A DNA stretch of 64,000 nucleotides from Didymella arachidicola (lineage: Eukaryota > Ascomycota > Dothideomycetes > Pleosporales > Didymellaceae), in assembly GCA_016630955.3 (NCBI GenBank), contig CM049987.1, positions 2,232,001 to 2,296,000 of the forward strand, given 5' to 3'. The notes below the pieces were generated by a model. The model was not told where the DNA came from. It worked only from the letters and a program-made list of their open reading frames with translations, and searched no databases. The position numbers and the translations under genes are program-made. How positions within the stretch are numbered: position 1 is the stretch's first letter; each line of letters starts with the position of its first letter. Of the stretch, positions 11,674-24,517 are shown piece after piece.

Positions 11674-13266
11674 CTATTGCGCGCCTACGAGCTTCTTGCC
11701 TTTCTTCTTTGACTCTAACATCTCATCTCTCCATTTCTCTAGATCATTAAGCGCCCGCTGCGGGTCCTTCTTCCTCATTAGGAGGTATCCCTGGATCTCT
11801 GCAGGAGAGAATTTGTCCGCAGGCAGCTGTCTGGAGAAGTTTGTGGCCATCTCTCCGAGCTTCTGGGGATCCGTGATCTTCGAGACAGGTCGTGCTTTGC
11901 TACTTGGCAGACGTCCACCTGTCGTTTGCTCCTCCGCCGTTTGACTGTACATGCGCATGAAGGTCTCGCGGATCTGGTCCTGAGTGGCAAGTGTAAATGC
12001 AACTTGAAGATCAACGCGACCAGGCCTGATCAAAGCAGCATCTAGCTGTTCTGGCGTGTTGGTGTTCATGATCAGAACGTGTCCCTCGTGCGATGCAGCA
12101 CCGTCAATGACATTCAGCAGAGCACTCAGACTGATCGATCCGGCAGAGGTATCTGTCTTGGTCTCCACGGGCTTGGTGGCATCTTTCGTAGGCCCCGGGC
12201 TCGAATCGCCATTTTCGGGAGCTTCGACTAGGACGACTTCCTCCTCGCGTTTGAGTCCAGCGCTATCAATGTCTTCGAGCAGAACAATGCAGCGGTCAGG
12301 AAGGGTGTCAAAGAGCTGACAGAGATCGGACTCTGTGAGATCTTTATCATTAAGCGAAATGCAGTAGACTTCCAGCCCAAACACTCCGGCAAGTGCAAAC
12401 GAGAGCGAGCTCTTGCCAGTTCCGGGAGGGCCGTGAAATAGGTATCCGCGACGGTGGGGGATGCCGCGTGCCGCATACCATAGAGCTGTCGCGGGGTGGA
12501 GGTATTCATTGATATCTTCGACAATGTCGTCCTTCTGTTGCTGGTCAAGAGACACTGTATGAAGTGGACGTGAAGGACGACATGACTGTCGACTCCAGTA
12601 GCGGCCGCCACTGTTTAGTGAACGGTAGACACTGGTCATGGCAGTCTCTTGCTTGATTTTCCACTGTCTTATGTGAGCAAGAAGATCCTTGACTGGCTGT
12701 GCTGTTCGAGCGTAGCAGAAGATCTCCAACGTCTCCTTCATGTAGGAGCCGCCTTCGTCTTTGACGCTCGAACGAACGACTTTGAAACGCCGTCCACCGT
12801 GAAAGAAGTCGTCGCTGCCATAACTTGGTTCATATCGAGGCATGGGAACCTCGTATTTGTAGATACCTTGCTCGTCGTGCACATTGTCGTCTTTCTTGTT
12901 GTCCTCGTAGTCTGTGACCGCTTTTAGCTTCCTACTGGACTTCTTGTTTTGTTGTTCAGAGAGCCAAGCCTTGACATCGTCAAAGAGGCCATCATCATCG
13001 TCGACTTGGATGGAGGAAGTGTAGTACTCGTCAAAGTATCCCTGTGTCAAGTCGTAGAGGTACCGCCATCCCGTGTGACAACCGAAGATCAGTGCCCACC
13101 CGGTGACGAGCACCCCGATATCGATACCCAACAGTCGAAATGCCAACTGAGAAACGGTGCTGTAGCCGGGGACTACGAGCTCAAGAAGCGTCGATGGTAG
13201 ATTTGCAGCTGTGGTGTTTGTAGCGTTCAGGTCGTACTGCAAGCTTTGCAGCCGGGAGAAATCCAT
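11674..13266 (-). CDS. BCS1-like AAA ATPase
   Basis: Member of the BCS1 AAA family. Yeast Bcs1 sits in the mitochondrial inner membrane and translocates the Rieske protein for complex III; filamentous fungi carry many expanded paralogs of uncertain role, and this looks like one of those. Single exon, 530 residues from MDFSRLQSL. A hydrophobic segment lies near LLGIDIGVLVTGWALIFGC. The BCS1_N region includes YKYEVPMPRYEPSYG. The AAA module has Walker A GPPGTGKSS (about residue 279), Walker B CIVLLEDIDSAG (about 325) and the SRH-like block TPEQLDAALIRPGR. About 30 acidic, Pro/Thr-rich residues are inserted between Walker B and SLSALLNVIDG. The C-terminus ends in a Lys-rich ESKKKGKK. The frame stays open to a Met at 13389 (571 residues), an alternative start. 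Confidence 0.85.
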   Translation of the reverse strand: MDFSRLQSLQYDLNATNTTAANLPSTLLELVVPGYSTVSQLAFRLLGIDIGVLVTGWALIFGCHTGWRYLYDLTQGYFDEYYTSSIQVDDDDGLFDDVKAWLSEQQNKKSSRKLKAVTDYEDNKKDDNVHDEQGIYKYEVPMPRYEPSYGSDDFFHGGRRFKVVRSSVKDEGGSYMKETLEIFCYARTAQPVKDLLAHIRQWKIKQETAMTSVYRSLNSGGRYWSRQSCRPSRPLHTVSLDQQQKDDIVEDINEYLHPATALWYAARGIPHRRGYLFHGPPGTGKSSLSFALAGVFGLEVYCISLNDKDLTESDLCQLFDTLPDRCIVLLEDIDSAGLKREEEVVLVEAPENGDSSPGPTKDATKPVETKTDTSAGSISLSALLNVIDGAASHEGHVLIMNTNTPEQLDAALIRPGRVDLQVAFTLATQDQIRETFMRMYSQTAEEQTTGGRLPSSKARPVSKITDPQKLGEMATNFSRQLPADKFSPAEIQGYLLMRKKDPQRALNDLEKWRDEMLESKKKGKKLVGAQ

Positions 13267-16200
13267 GCTTGCAAACTTGACGATGTTTGAGAAAGGTGCA
13301 GGTTCTTGGGACACGGTATTGTAGAGGCTGGTGTGTGGCGAAGGACCTCGGAAAATGAACACCACAAAGATCTGAACTTGCTTCCGCAACCGCTTGCTGT
13401 GGCAGCAATTTAACGATCAAGGTTCTCTCCAGGCAGCAATTGGTTGAGATTCAAGAGCTAATTCTATAATCTTGTCCAACCGACTTTCTTGAGGAGATAT
13501 GTGAACTTCCTCTCGTCCCAGTGACTGCGCCTAACGGCGCGACCGACTAGCGCAAGGCTGCAACAGCAAATTTAGCTCGTATCTGTGCGGCTGTGAAGCG
13601 TTCAGCCAATCAGAAGCACAACCCGTCTGACGTATGACGTCCCTTGAGCTGCACAAAGGGCGGTGATCGAGCTATTGCTTGCTGGCCACAACATAGCGCG
13701 TCTATGTTATTGCAAGCTGATAGCTGTGTGTTCACACTCAGCAGTGACGGTGAGAGGGTCTCTAGCGAAGGCCTGATTGGATATTGAAGATGACTAATGC
13801 GTTTTAGCGCTGCGCACTGCGAGCTGCGGTGTGGTTCAGTCAGTATGCAATCGCACTGAAGAAAGTTTCTTGCCCGAAGCGATAGCATGCTTTTGTCAAT
13901 TATCTTCGGGTTCTGACTATTGCATTACTCTCGTTGCGGCGACAGCTTCGCCTTTGTGACACCGGCGCGAGCGATGCGCCTGTCGCCAGAGAACAATGAT
14001 GGTAGATACCAAGCACAAGCTGGAGATCCTCATTTCAATACTGCGGCGCTCAAAAGTTATGTTGGAGCCTTGACCTTCGAGGGTGGAGATGCGTTCCTGG
14101 CTTATTTACCCCCGTACCCACTGAGTGTCGACTCTGTCGAGACCCTAAACTACATGGACTACAGCTGCATCAACATGGCAGTCTGAGCACGTTGCTTCCC
14201 GAAGAATGATGATCAGTAGAACCAATGAAGAGTTGTGCGCTATAGAGGAGTCAGATAAAACCTGTCGCAATAGTTCTCGTCCAGGCAGAACAGGTATAAT
14301 GCCGCTGTGCGGTGACGCTCTTCAACCCGAATAGATTCGCAGGAAACATCACACTGACGATAGTCCACTCAGCTCTACAAGCCCTGGTTATTCTGTGGGG
14401 TTATTGTACATGCGCTATAACCTGGATGACCGTGCTCTTCTCGCCCAGTCTGCGGCTGAGATGACTAGTTTCGACCAGCAATTTCGCCCAGAGAAGTTGA
14501 AATCCATGATGCCAACGCAATGGCAGTCTTGTATATGGGGTGTTGCAAACATTTGCACTCGGTTACGCACAAGTCTCTGTACCATCAAACCTTGAAAATC
14601 ATTCACCTCTTCTTCTCTGTACCAGCTGTGTACCTGATTGCACCCTTGTCCAAAAAAGTATGCCCTACTGCAGGTTCAATGGAGACTCAACCGATTAGTA
14701 AAGTTCTCAGGAACAGCACACAAACATGGGTTAGCCTTGCATCCTTCGGAATCCTCTGACTGTGCCGCAGCCTCCCACAGCGCCAGCTGCATGGAACCGG
14801 ATGGAAATCCATGTTGGCGCTGTCGCGTATCGTCGCCAAGGCGATTGCTCATTCTTCAGATCGTCCTTTGGAATCTGGACGGCGAGGTTAGTCGTCCTTC
14901 AGATCTGATGCTCCAAAGCTGAAATTGATGCAAACCATAAGTAGCAATCAACGCGAACGTCTGGCGGCCGTGGGAGATACCTCGGATGAACAAGCTTGAG
15001 TGATTTTATAGTGTTTCCCTACTCCCTTCTTCTCTTTGTGATATAGGCTGTGAAGAGTGCTACTCGTCAGGTGTTCATGCTGCAAACAAGCTCCAAGTAT
15101 CGTATGGTGTCGATACAACCTACAGCCTCCAGAATTTGGAAACAGCGATCCTGCACTGGAGATGAGTGATGTGATAGCTAATTGCTGATCGCATGATGAT
15201 AGCAGGACCTTGCTGAGGGTTCTTTCCACCTCCGAAGGTGCAGCCACGTGGTACGTATTTTGGAGGGGTAAACTCACACCTCACGGAGCCAACAACGCCG
15301 TCATCATCGCAACAGTCAACACCGGGTGTCACCTTGCTTCGCGCACGCCGTGTGGCACCCAGCCTCACCTCTCCTAGACTTCAGGGAATGCTTCGGCGTC
15401 AACGGACGACCTCCGTGTGGCGCTTACCTCGCCGCTGAGGTGGACGTAGTCGAATTCATGCCAGCTGCGCCGCCACTTGTGTCGTAGGGGTTTTCAAACT
15501 ATTCGTCAATCTCAGCACATCGCCGTCCTGACCTTTGTGCTTGTCCAACCATGTCGGGGTTTCCTCTTCTCTTCGGTCGATCTCCGAATATGTCTAGATG
15601 CTGGACATTTGGCAGGCGATAGTGGCTGGGAATGGCGGATCGTGGAGCACGTACCTGCGTTGCGCGTGCAACCTTTGGCGACGCCCTTGACACTGCTCAC
15701 ACGTGGCTGTCGAACCGGTCCACCTCGGCACAACTGCCTGCGCAAGCCTCTGCAGGGCGGAAGGTGCAATTCAGACCGCGCGCTCGGAAGAAGAAGCGGT
15801 CAGCCTCTGCAGCGTTTCGGGCCACTAGGTAGTCTGCGCTACGAGTGACACCGACTGGCGCCATTACACTCGCGCCTGCGGCTCGGTCCAGGACGGTAAA
15901 AGACAAACGACTTATTGATAATTCCAACCTCGTACTCGACCTGCGTCGACAACGCAACAGAGTCTTTCCCACCTGGGCCAAGCGATCGAGCGGTCCTACG
16001 GGCTAGAGCTTCCTAGTGTCCATACCATTCGGAGCGATTACATGGCGCTTTCAAGGACAAGCAGCCACCGTCCTTGCGGTAAAAACTTCCAATCAGGATT
16101 GGCACGAACAATTGCGCTTCCCCAATGTCCCATCGCGAACAAAGAAGACAGCAAGACACGCGGATTGTTCAGCACACCAATGGGGACAATGCTGCATACG

Positions 16201-17591
16201 AGACGGTAGGATCTGATCGACATGCGAAGATCAAGTGTTCGGCGTTCGTGGGGGAGCGAGGTGGGTAACATGCGCATGCTTGCAAGGGTCTGCGTCTGCG
16301 TGCAAATCAGCTTCTACGAAAGCGCGGCTTCAACAACCCAGCGCGCGATAGACCTGCGCTGCTGTGGCTCCGATCCTGCACGCCTTCCCATCCAAGACTC
16401 GTTCGCATGCCCCACAGCTTCTCGACCAGCAGCAATAATTCGCGGTTGCCAAGCAGCGACCATGTGCGACTAAGGTGCCACCCAGCGCTGCCCCACTGTC
16501 CGCGCATTGCGGCACAGCACGTATGGTACACAACAAGATCTAAACTGGCCAGCACGCCTACAGCAAAGCGATGTTGAAAGACCCCAAGCACGAGAATTCA
16601 TGGTTGCTTCATTCACGGGTGAGTCGTTTCTGCTATCAAAGCCCCAGCCGTTCTGGCAATTGCCCGGCGACCCACCAAGCAATCCTTGGAGTAACCCATA
16701 GACATGCTCATTCGAATTGCACGTGCATAGATGACCCGCGGGCCGTCCACCACCATGCCACGATCGATAACCATCCGCCGTCCTGGGAAAGACCATCCCT
16801 GTTTGAGGACTGAATGCACAAATCCGACTAACGTCACCAACATAGTGGCCGTATTGGTGCAACATGCCACCGCCAGCGTATCTTGTCATGCCTCTACAAG
16901 ACGTCCGGCACGATATGTAGCCAACTGAGTCAATCATCCTTGCACTATTGGTGGCCCCGGGGACCTTGGCCTGATCTTCGATGCTGAATACCATGATCAG
17001 ACACTCCGCACTGCTCTAGTCTGACAAGCAGACTCGTAATCGGCGACCCAGCTGCATTGTCACCCCATATTTTTCGTGCCTCACCAATGTTGACCCTTCA
17101 CGAAGAAAAATATGAGTGCTGATGTGACTACATTACGCACAGAGCCCGCCTAGGTTGGTTCAACATCATCAGATCGCATGTCAAGATTGGTGGGTCATTC
17201 ATCCGGCAGACTTTCTTGCCCTGATGAGGCAGGGTTGCTGATGAATTGAGACACGGGATGGTCTGCATGCAGTACACTGACACGCCAGCCGTGTCCAGGC
17301 TGTTGGATTCCAAGACGAGGGTCTGACATATCCGTCCATAGTCTACTGGTCAGTCGACCTTGGGACGGATCAAGTGTTTATGGGGAAGTCTAATCAATCT
17401 GTCAAATGTGGTGGCGTTGCAGATGTGGATGCAGTATTCCTTGTTCTACCGCGCACTACGGTAGCACTGCTGTGTGAAGCCAAGCGTCTCGGTTCGGCAT
17501 GCACGCTGTATAAAGAAGCAGCAGTACTACTGCAAGCAACCCTTCACAATTTCGCTTTGTCGCTATAGCCCCACAGTGTCGTCTTTGCATC
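13267..17591. other. Gene-poor interval, no supported gene
   Basis: About 4.3 kb. The longest frames (for example 16470-16994 minus, 15477-15848 plus) overlap frames on the other strand, lack motifs and have no plausible splice partners. A TATGACGTC cAMP-response-like site lies near 13633. A CCACGTGG palindrome lies near 15243. No transposase, RT or tRNA signature was recognised. Confidence 0.5.
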
Positions 17592-20500
17592 ATGGAGAAG
17601 CGGACACAGTTTGACAATATGTCTGGGTTGTCGACGGAAGACCATGCCTTCGTCTCTACATTTGGGCGCGGCCCACGGCTAACAGTGCCTCATGACACCG
17701 TACATGAGGCTTTCGAGGGCATCGTAGATACCCATCCTACCGTCGTTGCCGCGGTACATGGTGATCGCAAAATCACATACCACCAGCTGGATCTGGCCGC
17801 TAATCGCCTCGCACATCATCTCATCAACTCTGGTCTACGTCCAAGGCAGCGAGTATGTCTCGTAGTTCAGCGCTCTTTGGAGATGCTCATCGGCATACTG
17901 GCCATCCTAAAGGCTGGGTGCCAGTATGTACCCATTGATGGTGGTGTCGCCTCCGATCAGGCACTCCAGCACATTTTCGAGGACACAGAGTCCCGTTTCA
18001 TCCTCTGCTTGCCGAAGTACTGGGACAAGATCAGACAATTCGCCCGTAAGGACGCAATCGTACTTGAAGTGGGTATGGACACGGGTGCTTTCTACTCTCC
18101 CCTTAGACCCTGCGTCAAGGTCTCCGGTAATGATGGTATCTACGCGATGTACACATCAGGTACGTGTTAGTATATTACGTGTAGCAATTTGAGCTGATGT
18201 ATATACAGGAAGTACTGGTGTACCCAAAGGTGTTGATGTCAAGCATAGTACAATGACTAACGCTCTGTTGCTCGAGCCAGGCCGGCTTGGAATCACCGTT
18301 GGTTCCAAGGTTGCCCAGGTGCTGAGCATATCCTTTGCAATGGGTAAGCAGCCAATAGTTGAACATACAATAATACGATGCTGACAGATATAACAGGCGC
18401 TTGGGAGATGCTAGGATCTCTCGTCAATGGCGGTACGCTATATCTTCGAGGATCTGACTGGAACGCCACTTTGGGAAAGGTGAACTCTTGAACTCTTTCG
18501 ATGTAGGGCTAGTACACTGATTCGTCATCAGATCGACACCCTTGTTTGCACGCCATCAATTCTCTCGAAATACGAGCAACAAGACTATCGAAACATCAAG
18601 ACAATAGTTGTCGCCGGAGAAGCTTGCTCACAATCGTGAGTAACACTCTCCAATCGAGTGATTTGTTGCTGACTCAAGATGCAGGCTCGCTGACGATTGG
18701 GCACGTGGCCGTTACTTTTACAACCTTCTTGGTTCGACAGAAGTGTTTTTATTCTCTGCCCACAAGCATATCATCGGCGAACCCCTATCGATCGGCCGCC
18801 CACTTCCCAACACCCTCTGTTACATTCTTAATGAGACCAACCAACCCGTGCCTGTCGGTCAGAGAGGTACACTATGGGTCGGCGGCAAAGGAGTATCAAA
18901 AGGCTACATAAATCTTCCGCTCACAAGCGCCGAGAAGTTCCAGCCTGATCCGTTTGCCAATGATGGCACGACCATGTACAACTTCGGCAATATCGTGTGC
19001 TGGAGAGCCGACGGATCGCTCGAGTCCTTCGGTCGAATGGATGATCAAGTCAAGATCAAAGGCTTCCGGGTCGAACTTGAAGGTGTTACGGCCATCATCG
19101 AGCAATTCGATGGCGTTGTACGTGCCACCTCGCTCGTCATGGACGGGATTCTCCACGCCTATTACACGTCTGCCGAATCCGTAGACGAGAGAGCACTCGA
19201 TACGTTCATGCGGAAGCAGCTTCCTTACTACTCAGTTCCCGAGCGCTGGATCCATGTCAAGACAATACCTTTGAATGTGAATGGTAAGGTTGACAAAGTC
19301 CGACTCAAGGCTTTGGCAACGAAGACCAGCATTCCCACCACCGATGTTATACCCAAGAAGCCGGGCCACCAGAGAGTCGACTCGGCATTCGATGATGTGG
19401 TCGCTGCACGAGAAGTTGTAGTGCCGTTACCTGCCATTACACAAGAGTCGTCGCGGACCTCAAATCGGGACGTCGATCTCGAAAAAGGCCTACGTTGCCA
19501 TACGAAGCATCTGAGCTCGTCAACAGTCAGTACGAATCCAGACGACACTCTTGCCATCATGCCAGCGCCTACCGGATCTCCGAAGGGACACTGGCTGCGT
19601 CACCGTGGAATGATTGCTTACCGCTGGTTCTTGATTCCAATCGTGGCCGTCAACATTGGGGTCGCCTGTTGGATATTGAACAGGGGTATCAAAAGTCAAC
19701 AGTACCCGCTGTCTTACGTCGCCACAGCTACGGCGGCCAACCTCTGCGCATCGATTCTGATACGATCGGAGCCAGTGATCAACTTACTCTTTACAGTATT
19801 CTCTTCAGTACCCACCTGGATGCCTCTCACAATACGGCGAATCTGTGCGAACGTATACCATATCGGTGGTATCCACGTTGGATGCGCCATTGCTGCAGTG
19901 ATTTGGTTCATCATCTTCGCTGTTGGGACGAGCATTGATCTGGTGAAGAATGCTGATGCGCGCGCGCTGTCACTTGCACCGAATCTTCTCACCTACATCA
20001 TTCTCGCGCTGCTGTTGTCGATGACCGTCCATTCTCAACCCACGCTCCGTAACAAGTACCATGACTCCTGGGAGAATCTACATCGTTTCGGCGGTTGGAT
20101 AATCCTCGGCTTATATTGGATACTCGTTGGACTCTCAACCAAAGACCTGAGCCGCGGCTCTGGCATGTCGGCCTCGGAAGCCTTCTTGCGAAACTCATCC
20201 ATCTGGCTAATTGCGGCGGCCACATGCGCGATAGTCTTCCCCTGGCTATTCCTTCGCCGCGTTTCGGTTCGATCTGAAGTACTCTCCTCACATGCTGTTC
20301 GTCTCCATTTCGACGCCGAAGTCGCGCCTGGTCAAGGTGTTCGGCTTGCAGAGAGCCCACTCCGCGACTGGCATGGATTTGCGACGATAACCAACAAACT
20401 CGGTAACAACCTCAATAGCGATGGGAAAGGATACTCCGTCATCGTCAGCCGTGCTGGTGACTTCACTGGCCGTTGCATAGACGAGCCGCCCACTCATATC

Positions 20501-20893
20501 TGGAGACGTGGCATTCCCACCTGCGGTGTTCTACGGATTGCAACCTTGTTCAAAAGCGTAGTCGTTGTCGCAACAGGGTCTGGCATTGGGCCGTGTTTGT
20601 CAATTTTCCCCTACCACAACATCGCAATGCGCATTCTATGGACAGCACCAAACCACCAAAAAACATTCGGAAAGTCAATCGTTGAGGATGTGCGCAGGCG
20701 CGATCCTAACGCCGTGATCTACAACACGCGAGAGTCCGGCAAGCCTGACATGAGCCTTCTCACCTACAGGCTTTACAAAGAGAGCGGTGCTGAGGCGGTG
20801 CTGGTCATTAGCAATAAGCGGTTCACCCAGCAAATCGTGTTTGATATGGAGAGGCGGGGCATCCCAGCATATGGAGCTATTTTCGATTCTTGA
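17592..20893 (+). CDS. tmpL: TmpL/NPS12-like protein: adenylation domain fused to membrane flavo-oxidoreductase
   Basis: A 1035-residue fusion matching the architecture reported for fungal TmpL (AMP-binding domain, membrane helices, FAD/NAD(P)-binding reductase), a protein linked in Alternaria and Aspergillus to redox homeostasis. Five exons: 17592-18159, 18209-18343, 18388-18479, 18532-18635, 18685-20893; all introns are 44-52 bp, GT-AG. Adenylation cores: YTSGSTGVPKG, FAMDITGAWEML (A4), NLLGSTEVF (A5), YNFGNIVCW (A7), FGRMDDQVKIKGFR (A8) and NVNGKVDK (A10, about residue 497-504). A7 has Asn where the usual TGD Asp sits. No carrier domain with an LGGDS-type serine follows A10; instead there is a linker and then about seven helices (residues 610-825) with several His residues. 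The reductase half shows RDWHGFATI and ATGSGIGPCLS (929-939). Whether it is the ortholog or a paralog of TmpL is not settled. Confidence 0.85.
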
Positions 20894-23411
20894 GTTTCAT
20901 GATTGACGATGATGAGCATAACGAGCGAGCATGAGCAAGCACATTGCATGGATACGATCAAAGATATACACGACATACGAATGAGATCCATGAACAACTT
21001 CATCTTTCTTACTTCTAGTTCCATAGATCTCACAGCGATTTGACGGAACCATTGCTCAAAACAAACAGAGGTCTTTATTGGCATCTTGTGAAGATCGGGA
21101 GGAGGTTAATGGAAAATTAAGTCACGTTGGTACATCAACGCTATGCTGCTGGCTTCAACATTTGCGCTATGGTCCTTTAAGCATTTTCTGCGAAGAACTG
21201 GACGGCGACCACTACAAGCGTAAGCCCTGCATGGGTATGGCCATGACAGGCGTGACACCCGTTATCGGTACGGTACGCAGCGATTCAGTTTCTGAAGCAC
21301 GATTTCACCATGCCGCATCAAGCTCCGTGACGAGGCTTGCAATCCTGCACCCGAGCGGGGTAAGTGCGTACAAGCATGCGGTCCCTCGAACGTGCAGGTA
21401 CACTATTGTTGGCTCCACCAAACCGACTCCACTGATCTACACCGCATCAACACACGCGTGCATAAAAAACATCAATCACATGTAGTAGCCATCATGTTGG
21501 CTTTGACTGTCGCAATCAATTTTTCAACACAACTATGCCAGAAAGCGACGTAGTTGTTGCGGCTGCCACCAATTCGCTGTTGGCGAATTCAAAGGTGAAT
21601 GTGAAGGGGAATAGCACGTGGATTGCATTTGCTTACCGTGACCAACACCTTAACTAGATACTAGGGTCCAGCAAATCAGCGTGGACCCTCCCCCAGGACT
21701 GTAAGCTAACAACATCAACACAAAGCGCGATATATACGACTCTCTCGCGACGATGATCTCTGCCGCCGAACCTCACCGGCCGAGAAATATCGCCGACTAC
21801 CTCAATGCTATTGCGCAAGCGCACTACGGCTGATTCCGCTGTCGACACCAATATCACGCAGCAGCCCGCGGCGCCCGCGCTCATTGCTCAAGCTCCCTCG
21901 TGGTATTCGCGCCTACACGTGCTTTTTCGAGTTCTGGACAGCACTTTACAGATACTTGAAAGGCACTTAGTCTTCTCAGCGCCGCTGTAGTAAAAGCTCC
22001 AGGTTCTTGTACCGTGAGAGATGCCCAAAACAACAGTGAAACTATCGTAGCCAACACAGGGCCTGATTACGCTAAACAATCTTCAGATAATGGAGATTAC
22101 CACTTGTTTTGCTATGCATCTAAGATTGGTTTTAGCTCTCCCTGGAGTGCAAGAGCAAAATTATTGGGACAAACAGAAATTGCTGCTACACAATTACGCC
22201 TACAAAATCCTTTTTAGTAAAGATCTCGTCGCCTAGGTGGCTAATTAGGCTGTCTCTTTATGGCACAGCTGTTCTCATCGACACGAACATGCAAGCGAAT
22301 CCATCAAGAATTCGTTTCCGTCTCCAAATTGAATGCACTAGTCATACTATCACCTTGAACGCTATTTGCAGAGCTTTTACCTGCTTGGGGCGTAAACAAA
22401 TAGAATGCACGGCACCGCTAGACTGCATATGCTACTGCACTCCCACTGGAATCGAACTCCACCTCCGGTAGTGCCCTATTTCAATTGACCGACCTCTTCA
22501 TAATCATAGCATAAACTAATATTTTAATTGCATGCTCGGGTATTCATCAACGCCACATCGGTGGTCGAATGAGCTCACTAGTGAAACGAGGGAACTCACA
22601 GACTCACGTCTCGACTGACGAACTGTTACCTTGCCTGCTTAACTATGCAAAGCTCAGATCATCCAAGTGGCAGGCGGACTTCTCGCGCCAAGGCCATGCG
22701 CTAAGGAAGAGAGGTGGCGCTTGAACGTTGGCTCATGAACGTGGCGAGCTCACGAGCAGGATGTTTGTCTGTATTATAGATCACAGTGGCAAGGCTATCG
22801 AATTTGGGTTACTTTTCACGAATGGGATTCGGCTCAAATTGGGTTTAGGTTTGAAGACCGCTCACATCGGATGTTCATGAGCTGATGCCAGTGCGAAGAT
22901 CGGGCTGCGTTGTGTGTGAAATGTTCACGTCACGGATATCGTGAATCTGTATTTCATAATCGTTCTGCAGCAACCACGAGAGCTTTATACACCATAGTGC
23001 GTATTTGTTAAGCTAGCTTACTCGTGAGGGCAGACAGAAGGTCAGTGACGAGATATATTCGGTATCTACTACAAATAACCAGTCGCCGCCTCATTCCGGA
23101 TCAATGTAGTTTTGGCTTGGGTTCCTCTCATGCGGGGTTTATTCCCGTTTGTGCCATATGGTGGTGCAGAGCATTTGCGACACCTTAACGGCCCCGGATC
23201 TGAGTCTAGCATCGAGGAAGATGATGTAGTGTAAGACTTTAATGAGAGATATTTGCGCGTACCTGTAATAATGTCATGCCTAGATTCTTACATATGTGCA
23301 GGTAAACATACCAACTGTAGTGATGCTCTAGTTTAGTAACGAACGCATATCGATCAATAGCTGTACTGAAAGGTCGACGTCAATGATCGTAAAGCCTTTT
23401 ATAAAACTTGT
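20894..23411. other. Intergenic interval left of the transposon nest
   Basis: About 2.5 kb with no supported gene. Frames are short and without motifs. The composition turns AT-richer toward 22.0-23.4 kb, which may be older decayed repeat sequence, but no element could be named. Confidence 0.4.
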
Positions 23412-23413
23412 TA

Positions 23414-23466
23414 ACGTGTTTCAACATCGAGTCGCCCACCCACCAACACCAAAACGCCTGCGCAAC
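23414..23466 (+). repeat. P1 left terminal inverted repeat
   Basis: 53 bp matching the reverse complement of 33822-33891, apart from one mismatch near the end and the absence of a 17-bp unit that is duplicated on the right side. Confidence 0.9.
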
Positions 23467-23477
23467 GACTACGCGCA

Positions 23478-24517
23478 ATGCCGCAACCACGCAAACAGCA
23501 AATAACCTATACTGAAGGCGACTTACAGCTTGCTATTCAAGATATTAATTCCCAGCAACTCCTAAGCGAAAGACGCGCTGCAGAAATCTACAAAGTCCCA
23601 CGAAGAACGCTTATTGACCGCCGCGCTGGAAGACGCCCTCGACGCGACTGCGAGCCGAATCGAAAGCGCCTCATAAAGCTAGAAGAGGAGGCGGTTGTGC
23701 TACGTATACTTGAGGAGTGCGATCGTGGAATCCCCTCCTCGAAGGCAGACGTACGAGATATGGCGGATAAACTGCTAAGAGAGCGTGGTGGTGACGCTGT
23801 TGGCAAGAACTGGGTTGATAGGTTGATTCAACGTACCCCTGAGCTGCGAACGCGATAGACCCGACCGTACAATCGCCAGCGAGCTGCCTGCGAGGACCCG
23901 GCGGTTCTCCAGCCCTGGTTTACACTTGTTCAGTCAATAAAGGCGAAGTACGGTATTGTAGATGATAATATGTACAACTTTGATGAGTCTGGCTTTGTAA
24001 TGGGTAAAATCTCGTCACAGCTAGTAGTAACAGGCTTAGAGAAGCCTAGGAAGCGGAAGAAGATCCAACCTGGCGATCGTGAGTGGGTTACCCTAGTACA
24101 AGGTGTTGGGTTGACAGGGAAGGTTATCCCACCATTCCTTATCCTTGCAGGCAAGGTTCTCATCTCCAACTGGTTTACTAAGGATCTCCCACAGGACTGG
24201 GTCATCGATGTTAGTCCTACTAGCTGGACTAACAACAATCTAGCGCTTGCCTGGCTCCACCACTTCAATACGCATGCGAAGCCAGTTAGGGTCTACCGGT
24301 TACTTATTATTGACGGCCATGAGAGCCACTGCTCAGTGGATTTCCAAGATCTCTGCAGAGGGAAGAAGATAATCACTCTCTGTATGCCCCCGCACTCGTC
24401 GCACTTGTTGCAGCTACTTGACGTCGCCTGCTTCTCGCCGCTAAAGCGCCTGTATGGCGACGAGGTTTCGGCCTTGGCACGCAGTCGCATCCACCATATC
24501 AACAAGGAAACCTTCCT
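23478..24517 (+). pseudogene. P1 transposase, 5' part (psq/CENP-B HTH and DDE domain)
   Basis: Start MPQPRKQQITYTEGDLQLAI, then a psq-type helix-turn-helix (SERRAAEIYKVPRRTL), a CENP-B-type DNA-binding segment and the catalytic core. An in-frame TAG at 23856-23858 follows PELRTR, where relatives have Trp, consistent with a G-to-A change. Core motifs after the stop: YNFDESGF (first Asp), LLIIDGHESH (second Asp) and HSSHLLQLLDVACFSPL (third Asp). The frame is broken again at INKETFL by LINE insertion and resumes beyond 33155. The element is therefore inactive here. Catalytic Asp residues are conserved, so decay looks recent. Confidence 0.88.
24503..24517. repeat. Target-site duplication, left copy, of LINE insertion in P1
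   Basis: CAAGGAAACCTTCCT, repeated at 33154-33168. The duplication lies within the transposase codons for KETFL, which resume on the right side as KETFLPAFKAAFNKAF. Confidence 0.9.

Noticed and set aside
16470..16994. 174-codon minus-strand frame in the gene-poor 13-17 kb region
   Set aside because: No family pattern, overlapped by frames on the other strand, and unusual Gly/Cys/Arg composition.
22395..22485. Minus-strand tRNA-like sequence with GTTCGATTCC
   Set aside because: A B-box-like sequence is present, but the flanking T-stem does not pair and no matching acceptor or anticodon stem could be built.
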